Of a stretch of DNA of 64,000 nucleotides, positions 6,876 to 15,251 are shown piece by piece. Both the position numbers and the translations under genes were made by a program. Source of the DNA: Saccharothrix syringae (GTDB taxonomy: Bacteria; Actinomycetota; Actinomycetes; Mycobacteriales; Pseudonocardiaceae); contig NZ_CP034550.1 of the NCBI RefSeq assembly GCF_009498035.1, positions 5,208,001 to 5,272,000 of the forward strand. The letters run 5' to 3'. Below the pieces are notes generated by a model that searched no databases, was not told the DNA's origin, and worked only from the letters and a program-made list of their open reading frames with translations. Positions within the stretch are counted from its first letter, which is position 1. Every line of letters starts with the position of its first letter.

Positions 6876-9208
6876 GATGCTTCCTCTCGGGTGTCGGGGC
6901 GGTGGAGGCGGACGGCCGACTCCAGCAACCCGGCCGCGTTGTCCGCGAGGGGATCGCTCCAGTCGTGCCGCAGGCGGTTGATCAGGTGGCAGAGGCGGCG
7001 GGCGTCGAACTCGTCGTGGACGAGGTGCGGCACGAACGCGACGAGCGCGCGCATGCACTCGTCCTCCTGCCCGGCGGCCCGCATCCACGGACCGAACAGG
7101 TACTTGGCCACGTAGTCGGCGCGTCGCCCGCGCAGGCCCCAGCGCAGCAGGTGCGCGATGCGGGCGGTGAGGTGCGGCTGCTCGTCCTGCAGGGCCAGCA
7201 GGAGCGGCCAGCGCTCCCGGGTCCGCGCCGTCGGTCGCTTGGACCGCCCCGCTGACATCCGCAGGTGGTTGAGGTCGTACCCGTGCATGCTGATCATGAA
7301 CAACATCGCCCACCACGCCAGGTTGCGAACGCTCTGCCGCTCGTCGACCGCCCACTCGGCGAGCTTGGCGAGCACCGGTTCCACCTCGCCGAACGCGAAG
7401 AGGTTCGCCACGCTGTAGCCGGACGTCTGCACCAGGTCGGAGACCAGGCTCAGGTCGGCCAACCAGTCCAGCGCCAGGTGCCGCTCGGACGGGGTGCCCA
7501 GGACGCGCAGCTCCTCGAAGGTCACCTCGATCGACCGCCGGCCCAGGTCGTAGCCGAGGGCCGCCGCGGCGGTCCACCGCTCGGCGTAGCTGCCGTGCCG
7601 CCTCCAGTACTTCAACCGCTCGTCCACCGCTTCGGCGACCCGGTCGTCCCGGGCGGCCTGGTCCAGCGCGACGGCGGCGAACAGGCGCCGCTGCTTGCAC
7701 TTCCCGCCGTTGGCCGTGGCGCCGGGGCGGATCATCGACTGGAAGGTGAAGTGGAAGTCGAGCGAGCAGAACAGCCCCGTCGCCTGGGCGGCTCGAACCC
7801 AGATCATGGGGCGGGCGTCCTTGCTCAGCGCCTTCAACCAGCCGACCATCGCGGCCCGCAGGTTGTGGTGGTTCTTCCAGACGTGGCTCAGCAGCACCAC
7901 CGGAAGCCGGTCGTCGGAGTAGTGGGCCAGCCCGGTGGGCAGGCTGATGCGGCCGAAGGACAGGCGGCCGTCCGTGATCTCCGCCCGTGACCCCGGCAGG
8001 CGGTTCCGCTGGTCGTCGGTGAACGGAGAGGGTGAGGTCGAGGCGTCCTTGAGCCCCTTGCCGAACCTCTCCGCCAGGTCGCGGCCGGCCTCGGTCACCA
8101 TGTGGTACGGCGACCTGTTGAGCACCGCGAGCGAGATCCGGAACGCCGCGAGGTCCAGCGCGTCCCGCAACGCGGCGCCGCGCAGCCCGGGGAGGCTCGC
8201 GAACCACTCCAGCACCTGTTCCCGCACCAGCAGGGCCGCCTCGTTCTCCACCTCCTCGAGCGTGATCTCACGGCGTCCGTGCCGGGCCAGCAGGCGTGCC
8301 ATCTCGGCGGCCTCGGCCGGGCGCGGCGCCGGTCCCAGGGCCTTCTGGAGGCGAGGCGTGCCGGCCAGTTCCCCGAGCAGGTCGCGCACGTCCCGGTCGC
8401 CACCCCGCACCTCCTGCGCCAGGTGGCTGCGCAGCACCTGCCGGTGGTCCGGCGCGGGGTGGGGTGCGGCGTAGCCGCCGAGGCGCCTGCCCGCGAGGCC
8501 GTCGGGCTCGGCGGTCACCACGAGCCAGCTGCCGCACCTGTCCGTCAGGTCGCGCAACTTGTCCAGCTCGGCCTCGCCGGTGGGGCCACCGACCTCGCCC
8601 GCGACCTCCAGGACGTAGCCGTGGCCCCGCTCGAAGTCGCCTTCGGTGAGGGAGGCGAGCGCCTGCCCGGCCTCGAACCGGCAGATCTGCCCCGGCACGA
8701 GTTCGTCGAGCAGCCGCACCGCGGTGGTGAAGCGCCCCGAGCCCGGTTCGCCGCACAGCAGGAGCACCCGCCGGTCACCCAGCGTGGACCGCATGTCCTC
8801 GAAGCCCGCCACCCGCACGTAGCGGGCGCGGACCTGTGTCCGCTCCTCGTCGCGCACGGACCCCCACCGGCGACCGGTGCCGCCGGTGGCGAAGTGGTAG
8901 TGCCGGTCGCCGATGTGCATCCGGTCCACCTCGGTGTCCCGGATGAACGCCATGGGGCCGTCCGTGGTCAGGTTGCGACCCTGGTCGTATGCCTCGCCGA
9001 ACGCCCTGCGGTCGGGTCCGTAGGGCACCTCGGGTTCGCCGTGCTCGGCAGCCTGCTTGCCGCCCTCGTGCTCCCCGCCCTTGCCGGGGGAGGGGGCGCG
9101 ATCGCCGCTCCGGCCGGCGCCCGGTGCGGGACCGCCACCTGCCGGTCGCGAGGTGTCCGCGGTCCCGGGAGCCGCTGCCGGTGTTCCTCCGCTGTCGTCA
9201 GAACTCAT
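6872..9208 (-). CDS. Large P-loop protein with helical C-terminus, unknown function
   Basis: A 778-residue protein; the ATG at 9208 overlaps the upstream regulator gene by 11 bases, indicating coupling. The first ~100 residues are low-complexity (G, P, E). At about residue 150 there is RVLLLCGEPGSGRFTTA, a Walker-A-like loop in which the invariant Lys is Arg, followed by Walker-B-like GYVLEVAGEV and a strand SWLVVTAEPD. The remaining ~500 residues are mostly helical with repeated Trp/Leu-rich helices, resembling a HEAT-like scaffold. I do not recognise a named family. The gene set suggests an NTP-sensing switch working with the SPFH and SARP-like proteins. Confidence 0.6.
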   Translation of the reverse strand: MSSDDSGGTPAAAPGTADTSRPAGGGPAPGAGRSGDRAPSPGKGGEHEGGKQAAEHGEPEVPYGPDRRAFGEAYDQGRNLTTDGPMAFIRDTEVDRMHIGDRHYHFATGGTGRRWGSVRDEERTQVRARYVRVAGFEDMRSTLGDRRVLLLCGEPGSGRFTTAVRLLDELVPGQICRFEAGQALASLTEGDFERGHGYVLEVAGEVGGPTGEAELDKLRDLTDRCGSWLVVTAEPDGLAGRRLGGYAAPHPAPDHRQVLRSHLAQEVRGGDRDVRDLLGELAGTPRLQKALGPAPRPAEAAEMARLLARHGRREITLEEVENEAALLVREQVLEWFASLPGLRGAALRDALDLAAFRISLAVLNRSPYHMVTEAGRDLAERFGKGLKDASTSPSPFTDDQRNRLPGSRAEITDGRLSFGRISLPTGLAHYSDDRLPVVLLSHVWKNHHNLRAAMVGWLKALSKDARPMIWVRAAQATGLFCSLDFHFTFQSMIRPGATANGGKCKQRRLFAAVALDQAARDDRVAEAVDERLKYWRRHGSYAERWTAAAALGYDLGRRSIEVTFEELRVLGTPSERHLALDWLADLSLVSDLVQTSGYSVANLFAFGEVEPVLAKLAEWAVDERQSVRNLAWWAMLFMISMHGYDLNHLRMSAGRSKRPTARTRERWPLLLALQDEQPHLTARIAHLLRWGLRGRRADYVAKYLFGPWMRAAGQEDECMRALVAFVPHLVHDEFDARRLCHLINRLRHDWSDPLADNAAGLLESAVRLHRPDTREEAS

Positions 9209-10610
9209 CGTCGCCCGCCACACCGTGGTCGACCACCGTTGCGATGACCTGGCGCCCGATCCGCGGGTTGCCGACGAAACTCACGTTCGGCCCGCCGATG
9301 CCGCGGTGGCGCGACCGCTCGGGCGCGGCGAGGTCCTCACGCCGGTCCCGGGTGACGGGGGTCGAGTACCCCGGCACGCGGTACCAGGCCCCGGTCTGCT
9401 CGTCGACCTGCCCGTAGGCGTCGATCTCGACCTGGTCGCCCCGACGCCTCACCGCGTCGTAGACGCCGTCCGAAACGAGGACCACCAGGCGCCCGTGCCG
9501 GTGCCGGTGCAGGATTTGGTGGGCCTGGTCGCACCGGGCCAGTTCGCCCGCTTCCTCCTCGTCGTCCACCGCGATCCCGACGTGCACGGGCCGGGTCACC
9601 CTGTTCGCGATCCCGTCGAGCCACGGTGTGACGACCCCGGCGTACGGCACGTGCGCGGCGACCGCGCACACCAGGTGCTCCCCCGCCTCGTGCACCCGGA
9701 TGCCGTCGTGGTGCGGGGTGGTGGTCAACGGGTACAGCCCCGCCGGGTCACCGTCCTCGGGGTGCAGGACCACCGTGAGCCCCTGTGCCGCCCGGCCTGC
9801 GGGTGGCGGGCGAACCGCGACGGGGGCGGGTGCGACGCCGCGGCGCAGGCCGTCGTCATCCGTGAGCAGTTGTCGTTGCAGTTGCACGAGTTGTTCGTCC
9901 ACTTCGAGACCACCGATTTCGACTACGTGCTTCCGGTGTGCGGTGTAGGTGTCGAGCGCTTCCTGGCGACGCCCGGCGTGGTGGAGGGCGAGCATGGTGA
10001 GCCTGGTGACCGTCGCGTCGTGCGAGCGGTCCCGGAACAGGTGGACCAGGCGTGGCACCTGGTCCCGGTGCCGGCCCAGCCGGATGCCGAGCTCGGCGCA
10101 GCGCAGTTCGGCGGCGAGGCGCCGTTCGACCAGTTCGACCCGCAGCGCGTCGATGCGCCGGCTCCGCAGGCCGGCCAGTGGCTCGCCGTCGGCCAGTCGC
10201 AACGCCTCGGCCAGCAGCGCGAACGCCTCCCGGTCGGCGGCGTGCTCGGCCTGTGCCAGCAGGGTGTCGAACCGGTGCAGGTCAACCCACTCGTCGGGCA
10301 CCTCCAGGCGGCACCGCCGATCCCGGCTCACCAGCGCTTCGCCCAGACCGGCCGGTTCCAGGCGCCTGCGCAGCCTGCCCATGTAGCGGTGGAGCTCTTC
10401 GGAGGGGTCGGCGGGCGGGTCCACCCACACCCACTCCGGCAGCGAGTCCCGAGGCACCTGCTGCCTCCTGGCGACCAGCAGCGCGGCGGCCAGGCACCTC
10501 TCCCGTTCCGTGCCCAGGTGCAGGGGCTCGCCGCCGTAGTGGGCGACAAGAGGTCCCCAGAGGTGGAACTCGACCGGTTGTCCGCGCTTTCCAAGAGGTT
10601 TCCCCGCCAT
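9198..10610 (-). CDS. SARP-like regulator (winged helix-BTAD) with cyclase-like C-terminal domain
   Basis: A 470-residue protein. The start chosen is ATG 10610. Residues ~10-95 look like the SARP winged-helix domain (VEFHLWGPLVAHYGGEPLHL and following), and residues ~100-260 are the helical BTAD region (LHRFDTLLAQAEHAADREAF; LTMLALHHAGRRQEALDTYT). The C-terminal ~190 residues contain RPVHVGIAVDDEEEAG, RLVVLVSDGVYDAVR and AWYRVPGYSTP, a pattern I associate with degenerate class III nucleotide-cyclase-like domains of actinobacterial NTPases. It lacks the SARP-typical NB-ARC. It is the first gene of a four-gene overlapping operon and may regulate or sense for it. Confidence 0.6.
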   Translation of the reverse strand: MAGKPLGKRGQPVEFHLWGPLVAHYGGEPLHLGTERERCLAAALLVARRQQVPRDSLPEWVWVDPPADPSEELHRYMGRLRRRLEPAGLGEALVSRDRRCRLEVPDEWVDLHRFDTLLAQAEHAADREAFALLAEALRLADGEPLAGLRSRRIDALRVELVERRLAAELRCAELGIRLGRHRDQVPRLVHLFRDRSHDATVTRLTMLALHHAGRRQEALDTYTAHRKHVVEIGGLEVDEQLVQLQRQLLTDDDGLRRGVAPAPVAVRPPPAGRAAQGLTVVLHPEDGDPAGLYPLTTTPHHDGIRVHEAGEHLVCAVAAHVPYAGVVTPWLDGIANRVTRPVHVGIAVDDEEEAGELARCDQAHQILHRHRHGRLVVLVSDGVYDAVRRRGDQVEIDAYGQVDEQTGAWYRVPGYSTPVTRDRREDLAAPERSRHRGIGGPNVSFVGNPRIGRQVIATVVDHGVAGDDEF

Positions 10611-10790
10611 TGTCACCAATCCTTCTGTTCGGGTCACGAGGCTTCACCGTCACGGTGTCGGTACTGCTGCCAGTTGCTCCCCGCGGCGCTGCCAGTCGCT
10701 TCCGGTGGAGCAGCCGGCTGTGCTGCCGGTCCGACCGCTGAATCTCGGTTCATGCGACGGAGGAATCGCAGCGGAACAGGAGGACAGGAC

Positions 10791-10988
10791 GTGGACGCCA
10801 GGAACCGGCAGTGGAAGAAGAGTTCGTTCAGCGAGGGCGGCGGCGAGTGCGTGGAGGTCGCGATGGTGTCGGGCGGGGTTCTCGTCCGCGACTCGAAGAA
10901 CCCCAACGGTCCGGAGCTGTGGTTCACCTCCTTGGAGTGGATCGCGTTCCTGTACGGCGTGCTGGCGGGTGAGTTCGGCCTTCAGTGA
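10791..10988 (+). CDS. DUF397 small protein
   Basis: A 65-residue protein with the DUF397 pattern: RQWKKSSFSEGGGECVEV near the N-terminus and VLVRDSKNPNGPELWF in the centre. It starts at a GTG preceded by a strong AGGAGG. DUF397 proteins are usually encoded next to an XRE-DUF5753 regulator and are thought to act as its partner, possibly in an antitoxin-like or developmental switch (BldB/WhiJ type). Here the regulator gene lies directly downstream in convergent orientation. Confidence 0.88.
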   Translation: MDARNRQWKKSSFSEGGGECVEVAMVSGGVLVRDSKNPNGPELWFTSLEWIAFLYGVLAGEFGLQ

Positions 10989-10995
10989 CCGCGGT

Positions 10996-11032
10996 ACCGG
11001 GTGCGGGTCCGCCGCGGGGACCCGCACCCGGT
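10996..11032. terminator. Bidirectional hairpin between DUF397 and XRE genes
   Basis: A perfect 15-base inverted repeat, arms 10996-11010 and 11018-11032 with a 7-base loop, between the two convergent stop codons. Confidence 0.7.
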
Positions 11033-11035
11033 GCG

Positions 11036-11917
11036 TCACGAGGTGGCGGACCGGGCGTGTCGTGCGACCGCGTCCAGGAACTCACGCGCCTCGTCGTCGA
11101 ACACGGCCATCCGCTGGAGCAGGGTCCAGCGGTTCTCGTAGAGCTCGATGTCGTCGGAATCGGTCACCTCGACCGGCCGGTGGGCCATTTCGACCGTTAC
11201 GAGGCCGTCACCCCCGTCATGCGGGCCGTAATAGATGACGAAACCGTGCGACAAGGTGGTCGAGGCATCGGCGTCGTTCGGGATGAGGCCGAGCGACACG
11301 TTGTCGAGCGTGCTGACCGAGGCCAGGCGGTCGAACTGGGCGAGCAGCAGCGGGAGGGGACCCGGTCGCCAGCGCAGCGCCGCCTCGGTGATCAGGAAGT
11401 CGAAGCGCCGGTGCGGTTCGAACACCAGGCGCTGCCGCTCGACGCGCGAGGCGACGGCGGCGGCGAGGTCGTCGTCGGAATAGGGGACCGGGAACAGCGA
11501 GAAGACGCGCCGGGCGTACTCGGCGGTCTGGAGCAGGCCGGGGACCACCGAGTGCTGGTAGGTCCGGATCCGGGTGGCGAGCGCCTCGCGCCGGGCGATC
11601 TCGTCCTGGAGGTGGCCTCGCCCGTGGAGCAGGCCGCGCCAGGAGCGCGCCTCGTCGTGCGCGCCCCTGGTCAGGGATGCCAGTCGACTCCGCGTGGCCG
11701 GTGACGCCTCGACGGCGGCACTCCACGCGACGACCTCGGGCATGGAGGGCAGGACGCTGCCCGACTCGATCCTGGAGACCTTCGACTGGCTGATGGCGAT
11801 GCGCCTGCCCAGTTCGCGACCGGAGATCCCGGACAGACCGCGGAGGTGCCGCAGTTCCGCGGCGAGCCGGTGGCGCATCGAAGGCGTCGGCTGGGTGCCT
11901 TCTGCGGTGAGGTCCAC
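11036..11917 (-). CDS. XRE-family helix-turn-helix regulator with DUF5753
   Basis: A 293-residue protein. The helix-turn-helix is at residues ~18-75 (LRHLRGLSGISGRELGRRIA; QSKVSRIESGSVLPS). The remaining part is DUF5753, recognisable from the Y-x-HSVVPGLLQTAEYARRV segment and the late ITEAALRW and LGLIPND motifs. This architecture is the WhiJ-like group of actinobacterial regulators that pair with DUF397 proteins and affect development or secondary metabolism. Repeated GATTC elements directly upstream suggest autoregulation. Function of this copy is unknown. Confidence 0.88.
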   Translation of the reverse strand: MDLTAEGTQPTPSMRHRLAAELRHLRGLSGISGRELGRRIAISQSKVSRIESGSVLPSMPEVVAWSAAVEASPATRSRLASLTRGAHDEARSWRGLLHGRGHLQDEIARREALATRIRTYQHSVVPGLLQTAEYARRVFSLFPVPYSDDDLAAAVASRVERQRLVFEPHRRFDFLITEAALRWRPGPLPLLLAQFDRLASVSTLDNVSLGLIPNDADASTTLSHGFVIYYGPHDGGDGLVTVEMAHRPVEVTDSDDIELYENRWTLLQRMAVFDDEAREFLDAVARHARSATS

Positions 11918-11928
11918 AGGCCCTCCGT

Positions 11929-11963
11929 GATTCGAGGTGAATCTCGTTGATTCAAAATGATTC
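11929..11963 (-). promoter_or_regulatory. Repeated GATTC operator-like sites upstream of the XRE gene
   Basis: Starting 12 bases before the XRE start there are three GATTC copies (11929, 11949, 11959) and one inverted copy; GATTC-N5-GAATC forms a palindrome at 11929-11943 and TTGATTCAA one at 11947-11955. The tract is markedly AT-richer than its surroundings. A probable operator or promoter for the XRE gene. Confidence 0.45.
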
Positions 11964-12064
11964 GTCGACTGAACCAGGTGAACCCGGGGGTGTCAAGGAA
12001 TTCCACTTCGCCGGGCCGGAGTCCATTCCGGCGGGAATGGTGACGCGTGTTCGTGTTCTGTTTT

Positions 12065-12081
12065 CCGCGGTTCAACCGCGG
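12065..12081 (-). terminator. Palindrome after the LuxR gene
   Basis: CCGCGGTT-C-AACCGCGG, a perfect palindrome 7 bases beyond the LuxR-type gene's stop. A likely terminator, though the single-base centre means the real hairpin loop would be larger. Confidence 0.45.
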
Positions 12082-12087
12082 CGGGAA

Positions 12088-13107
12088 TCAGACCCAGGAA
12101 CGATCCGCCCCGCGGGTCAGGCGGGCCAGGTCGGCTGGGCCGTCGAGCGAGGGGCGGACGTAGCCGGCGCGCGACGCCAGGCCCGCCGCCTCGCCCCGGG
12201 ACCGGCAGTCGAGCTTGGTGAGCAGCCGCTCGACGTAGGTCTCCACCGTGCGGCGGCTGACCACCAGCGCCTCGGCCATCGCCTGGTTGCTCAGCCCGGC
12301 CACCAGGCCGGTGGCGACGTCGAGTTCGCGGGCGGTCAGGCCGGGCGCGTTGTCGAACGGCGTGCACGCCGCGATGACGCCGCCGCGCGGTCCGTCGCCG
12401 GCGCGGAGCAGGCGCACCCGCAGCCAGCCGTCCGCGCCGGGCCACAGGAACGGGACCGTGCGGATGCCCAGCGCGGCGAACCGGCCGGCCAGGGCCCTCA
12501 GCCCGGGGTCGTGGGCGATCGGGCTCGGGGTGCGGCCGGTCACCGGTGCCGGCGCGGGCAGCACCCAGCTCGCCGTCCACTCCGGACCGAACCACGCGTC
12601 CAGCGCGGGGTGGCGCAACGGGTCCACGCGGCGGGCCAGGGCCTGGCCGACCGCGGCCACGAACTCCCGGGCCTGCTCGCCGAACGCCGACCGCACCGGC
12701 GCGTTGAGGTGCAGCACCCCGGCCACCCGGCGGCCGTCCGGTTTCAGCGCCGCCGACAGGCCGTCCTCCAGCCCGGCGGGGCGCAGCTGCTCCTGGTAGT
12801 GCGGGGAGTCGCGGAAGTTGTGCGGCATGTCGTCCATCAGCAGCGGGACGGGTGAGTCGAACAGCTGGCCGCCCCACCGGGTGCGCGGCAGCTCGTGGGC
12901 CAGCTCCCGGCTGATGGCGCGCTGGTAGCCGTCCTCGGCCAGGACCAGGAACCGGCGCGCCACCGGGTCCCACGCGGTCACCTGGACCGCGCACATCTCC
13001 GGTACGGCCATCCGCAGCGCGGCGAAGACCTCGGCCCACTCGACGTCCGCGGCGCTGCCCAGCGCGGCGCCGATGCGCAGCGCCGAGGCGACCCGCGTGC
13101 TGTCCAT
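12088..13107 (-). CDS. LuxR-family transcriptional regulator with GAF-like sensor
   Basis: A 339-residue protein. ATG at 13107 is preceded by AAGGAGG. The first ~160 residues look like a GAF-type sensor (AVQVTAWDPVARRFLVLAED; VAGVLHLNAPVRSAFGEQAR). The C-terminal LuxR helix-turn-helix is clear at about residues 255-310: LTARELDVATGLVAGLSNQA with the recognition helix SRRTVETYVERLLTKL. No phosphoacceptor receiver domain is present, so it is probably controlled by a small ligand or by its partners. It lies downstream of the LLM and aldo-keto reductase genes on the same strand but is separated by ~55 bases or more. Confidence 0.85.
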   Translation of the reverse strand: MDSTRVASALRIGAALGSAADVEWAEVFAALRMAVPEMCAVQVTAWDPVARRFLVLAEDGYQRAISRELAHELPRTRWGGQLFDSPVPLLMDDMPHNFRDSPHYQEQLRPAGLEDGLSAALKPDGRRVAGVLHLNAPVRSAFGEQAREFVAAVGQALARRVDPLRHPALDAWFGPEWTASWVLPAPAPVTGRTPSPIAHDPGLRALAGRFAALGIRTVPFLWPGADGWLRVRLLRAGDGPRGGVIAACTPFDNAPGLTARELDVATGLVAGLSNQAMAEALVVSRRTVETYVERLLTKLDCRSRGEAAGLASRAGYVRPSLDGPADLARLTRGADRSWV

Positions 13108-13162
13108 CCGGCCTCCTTGGGTAGGCGGACAAACTACGCGAGGTCAGTGGTCTAGACAACAG

Positions 13163-13237
13163 TTACCGCAGGTCGCGAACCTTCCTCGGGTTGTCGGCGC
13201 GGGCGGCGGTCGGCACCGCCGGAGCGGTGTCGGTCAC
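13163..13237 (-). CDS. Possible 24-residue peptide coupled to the LLM gene
   Basis: A GTG at 13237 overlaps the LLM stop (GTGA), and a short frame of 24 codons follows, ending in NPRKVRDLR and TAA. Composition is Ala/Pro/Arg-rich with no membrane segment. Such overlaps mark coupled genes elsewhere in this window, but a frame this short could be chance. It could also be the start of a gene that was truncated. Confidence 0.25.
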   Translation of the reverse strand: MTDTAPAVPTAARADNPRKVRDLR

Positions 13238-14106
13238 GACTGGACCGACCTGTCGACGACCTCGTCGGCGACCCACCGCACGACGTGCTCGGGGAAGGGG
13301 TCGGGCAGCACCAGGACGACGTGCCCGAAGCCGGCGTCGACGGCCTCGGCGATCGCGTCCCTCGTCCCACCGGGCTGGTCGTAGGACACCGGCAGGACGA
13401 TCGACCGGCCGACCGCCGCGGGGTCGCGGCCGATCTCGGCGCAGAAGCGGTCCAGCAGGGCGCTGCGGCGGGCGGCGTCGGGGATGTCGTCGCCCGGGGT
13501 GTTCCACGTGTCGGCGTGCTCGGCGACCACGCGCAGCGTCGCGGTGGAGCGTCCCCCGACGACGATCGGCGGGTGCGGTCGCTGGACGGGTTTGGGGTTG
13601 CCGTACGCCCCGGTCACCCGGACGTGGGTGCCTGCGAAGTCGAACGGCTCGTCCTCGGTCCACAGCCGCCGGATGACCGTGCACGCCTCGGCGAGGGCGG
13701 CGACCGCGTGGGCGGCGTCGTGGTAGGGCAGGCCGTGGGCGTCGTACTCGCGCCGGGCCAGGGGGTGGCTCGGCCGGGAGCCCGCGCCGATGCCGAACTC
13801 CAGCCGCCCGCCGGAGACCGCGTCCACGGTCGTGGCGATCTTGGCCAGCACCGCGGGCGGGCGGAAGCGGTTGCTGGTCACCATCACGCCCAGGCGCAAC
13901 CGCTGGGTCCGTGCGGCCAGGGCGGCGAGCGTGGTCCAGCCCTCCAGGGCGGGGCCGTCGGGGTCGCCGCCGATGGGCATGAGGTGGTCGAACAGCCAGG
14001 CGTGCCCGATCCGCGGTACGGCGTCCGCCTCCTGCCACACCCGCAGGAGGTCGGGGTAGGTGACGTGCTGCTGGGCCGTCATGATCCCGAAGCTCGGCGT
14101 CGTCAT
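13234..14106 (-). CDS. LLM-class flavin/F420-dependent oxidoreductase
   Basis: A 290-residue luciferase-like monooxygenase family protein with a TIM barrel pattern: HAWLFDHLMPIGG near the start, LRLGVMVTSNRFRPPAVLAK, SGGRLEFGIGAGSR and PPIVVGGRSTATLRVVAEHA. In actinomycetes many of these use coenzyme F420 rather than FMN; which cofactor is used here cannot be decided by eye. Its ATG overlaps the aldo-keto reductase stop (ATGA), so the two redox enzymes are co-translated, and both lie next to a divergent TetR regulator. The substrate is unknown. Confidence 0.85.
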   Translation of the reverse strand: MTTPSFGIMTAQQHVTYPDLLRVWQEADAVPRIGHAWLFDHLMPIGGDPDGPALEGWTTLAALAARTQRLRLGVMVTSNRFRPPAVLAKIATTVDAVSGGRLEFGIGAGSRPSHPLARREYDAHGLPYHDAAHAVAALAEACTVIRRLWTEDEPFDFAGTHVRVTGAYGNPKPVQRPHPPIVVGGRSTATLRVVAEHADTWNTPGDDIPDAARRSALLDRFCAEIGRDPAAVGRSIVLPVSYDQPGGTRDAIAEAVDAGFGHVVLVLPDPFPEHVVRWVADEVVDRSVQS

Positions 14107-15125
14107 CGGCGGCGTCGCAGCGACGGGTCGAGCAGGGACGGCGGGGTGTCGTGCTTCTCCTCCGGGGCGAGGTCGACGCCGGGGGCGACGATCGCGTCGA
14201 CCGCGTCCAGCACGTCGGCGGGCAGCACGGTGTCGGCCGCGGCGAGCTGGGCGTGCAGGTGGTCCAGGGTGCGGGGGCCGACGATCGCGCTGGTCACGGC
14301 CGGGTGCGCGGTGACGAAGCCGAGGGCGAGCTGGATCATCGTCAGGCCGGCCTCGTCGGCGACCCGCGCCAGCCGCTCCACGGCGTCGAGCCGGGCGCGG
14401 TTGGCGGGCAGGGCGGTGTCGAAGCGCGCCGGCATGGTCTTCGCGCGGTTGGTGGTGATCTCCTGTCCGGCGCGGATCGCGCCGGACAGCCAGCCCGAGG
14501 CCAGCGGGCTCCAGACCAGCACGCCCATCCCGTACTCCTCGGTGACGGGCAGGACGTGGGCCTCGACGCCCCGCTGGAGGATCGAGTAGCTGGGCTGTTC
14601 CGTGACGTACCGGCCCAGGTGGTGCTCCCGGGCCGTCCACTGCGCCTGGACGATCCGGTGGGCCGGGAACGTCGAGGAGCCGAAGTAGCGGATCTTCCCG
14701 GCGCGTCGCAGGTCGGTCAGCGCCGACAGCGTCTCCTCGTCGTCGGTCGACGGGTCCCAGCGGTGGACCTGGTAGAGGTCGACGTGGTCGACGCCGAGGC
14801 GGCGCAGGCTGTGGTCGAGCGCGGTGACCAGCCAGCGGCGCGAGCCGCCCCGGTGGTTGCGGTCCTCGTCCACCGGGAGGGAAGCCTTGGTGGCGAGCAC
14901 GACGTCGTCGCGGCGCCCGGCCAGGGCCTTGCCCACGATCTCCTCGGACTCGCCGCGGCTGTAGAAGTCGGCGGTGTCGACGAGGTTGATCCCGCCGTCC
15001 AGGGCGGCGTCGACGATGGCCCTGGCCTCGTCCGGGGTGGTGCGCCCGATGGCGCCGAAGTTCATCGCGCCGAGCGAGAGCGTGCTGACCTGGACGCCGG
15101 TGCGGCCCAGGGTGCGGTACTGCAT
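14103..15125 (-). CDS. Aldo/keto reductase
   Basis: A 340-residue NADPH-dependent reductase of the AKR superfamily (YghZ/tas-like). Motifs: GRTGVQVSTLSLGAMNFG at the start, the active-site region GGINLVDTADFYSRGESEE with Asp and Tyr, the catalytic His in DLYQVHRWDPSTDD, and a late NADP-binding SAIVGPRTLDHLHAQL. The ATG at 15125 has GGAG nearby; longer upstream frame would run through the divergent promoter. It reduces an aldehyde or ketone in the cytoplasm. It is coupled to the LLM oxidoreductase and probably repressed by the divergent TetR protein. Confidence 0.88.
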   Translation of the reverse strand: MQYRTLGRTGVQVSTLSLGAMNFGAIGRTTPDEARAIVDAALDGGINLVDTADFYSRGESEEIVGKALAGRRDDVVLATKASLPVDEDRNHRGGSRRWLVTALDHSLRRLGVDHVDLYQVHRWDPSTDDEETLSALTDLRRAGKIRYFGSSTFPAHRIVQAQWTAREHHLGRYVTEQPSYSILQRGVEAHVLPVTEEYGMGVLVWSPLASGWLSGAIRAGQEITTNRAKTMPARFDTALPANRARLDAVERLARVADEAGLTMIQLALGFVTAHPAVTSAIVGPRTLDHLHAQLAAADTVLPADVLDAVDAIVAPGVDLAPEEKHDTPPSLLDPSLRRRR

Positions 15126-15187
15126 GGGGGTCTCCTCGTGACAGGGGGACTCGCGGTCGGCCTCGCGCTCTGCCACCATGGGCAAGC

Positions 15188-15224
15188 GGAACCGCGTTCC
15201 ACTTAATATACGGAGCACTGTTCC
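15188..15224. promoter_or_regulatory. Twin palindromic operator in the AKR/TetR divergent promoter
   Basis: Two 13-base near-identical palindromes, GGAACCGCGTTCC (15188-15200) and GGAGCACTGTTCC (15212-15224), are spaced 24 bases centre to centre and flank an AT-rich TTAATATA that can serve as a -10 element. Location between the divergent AKR and TetR starts makes this the probable TetR operator pair controlling both directions. Confidence 0.65.
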
Positions 15225-15251
15225 GGTTAGCAAGGTGCGATGGGAGGACCA

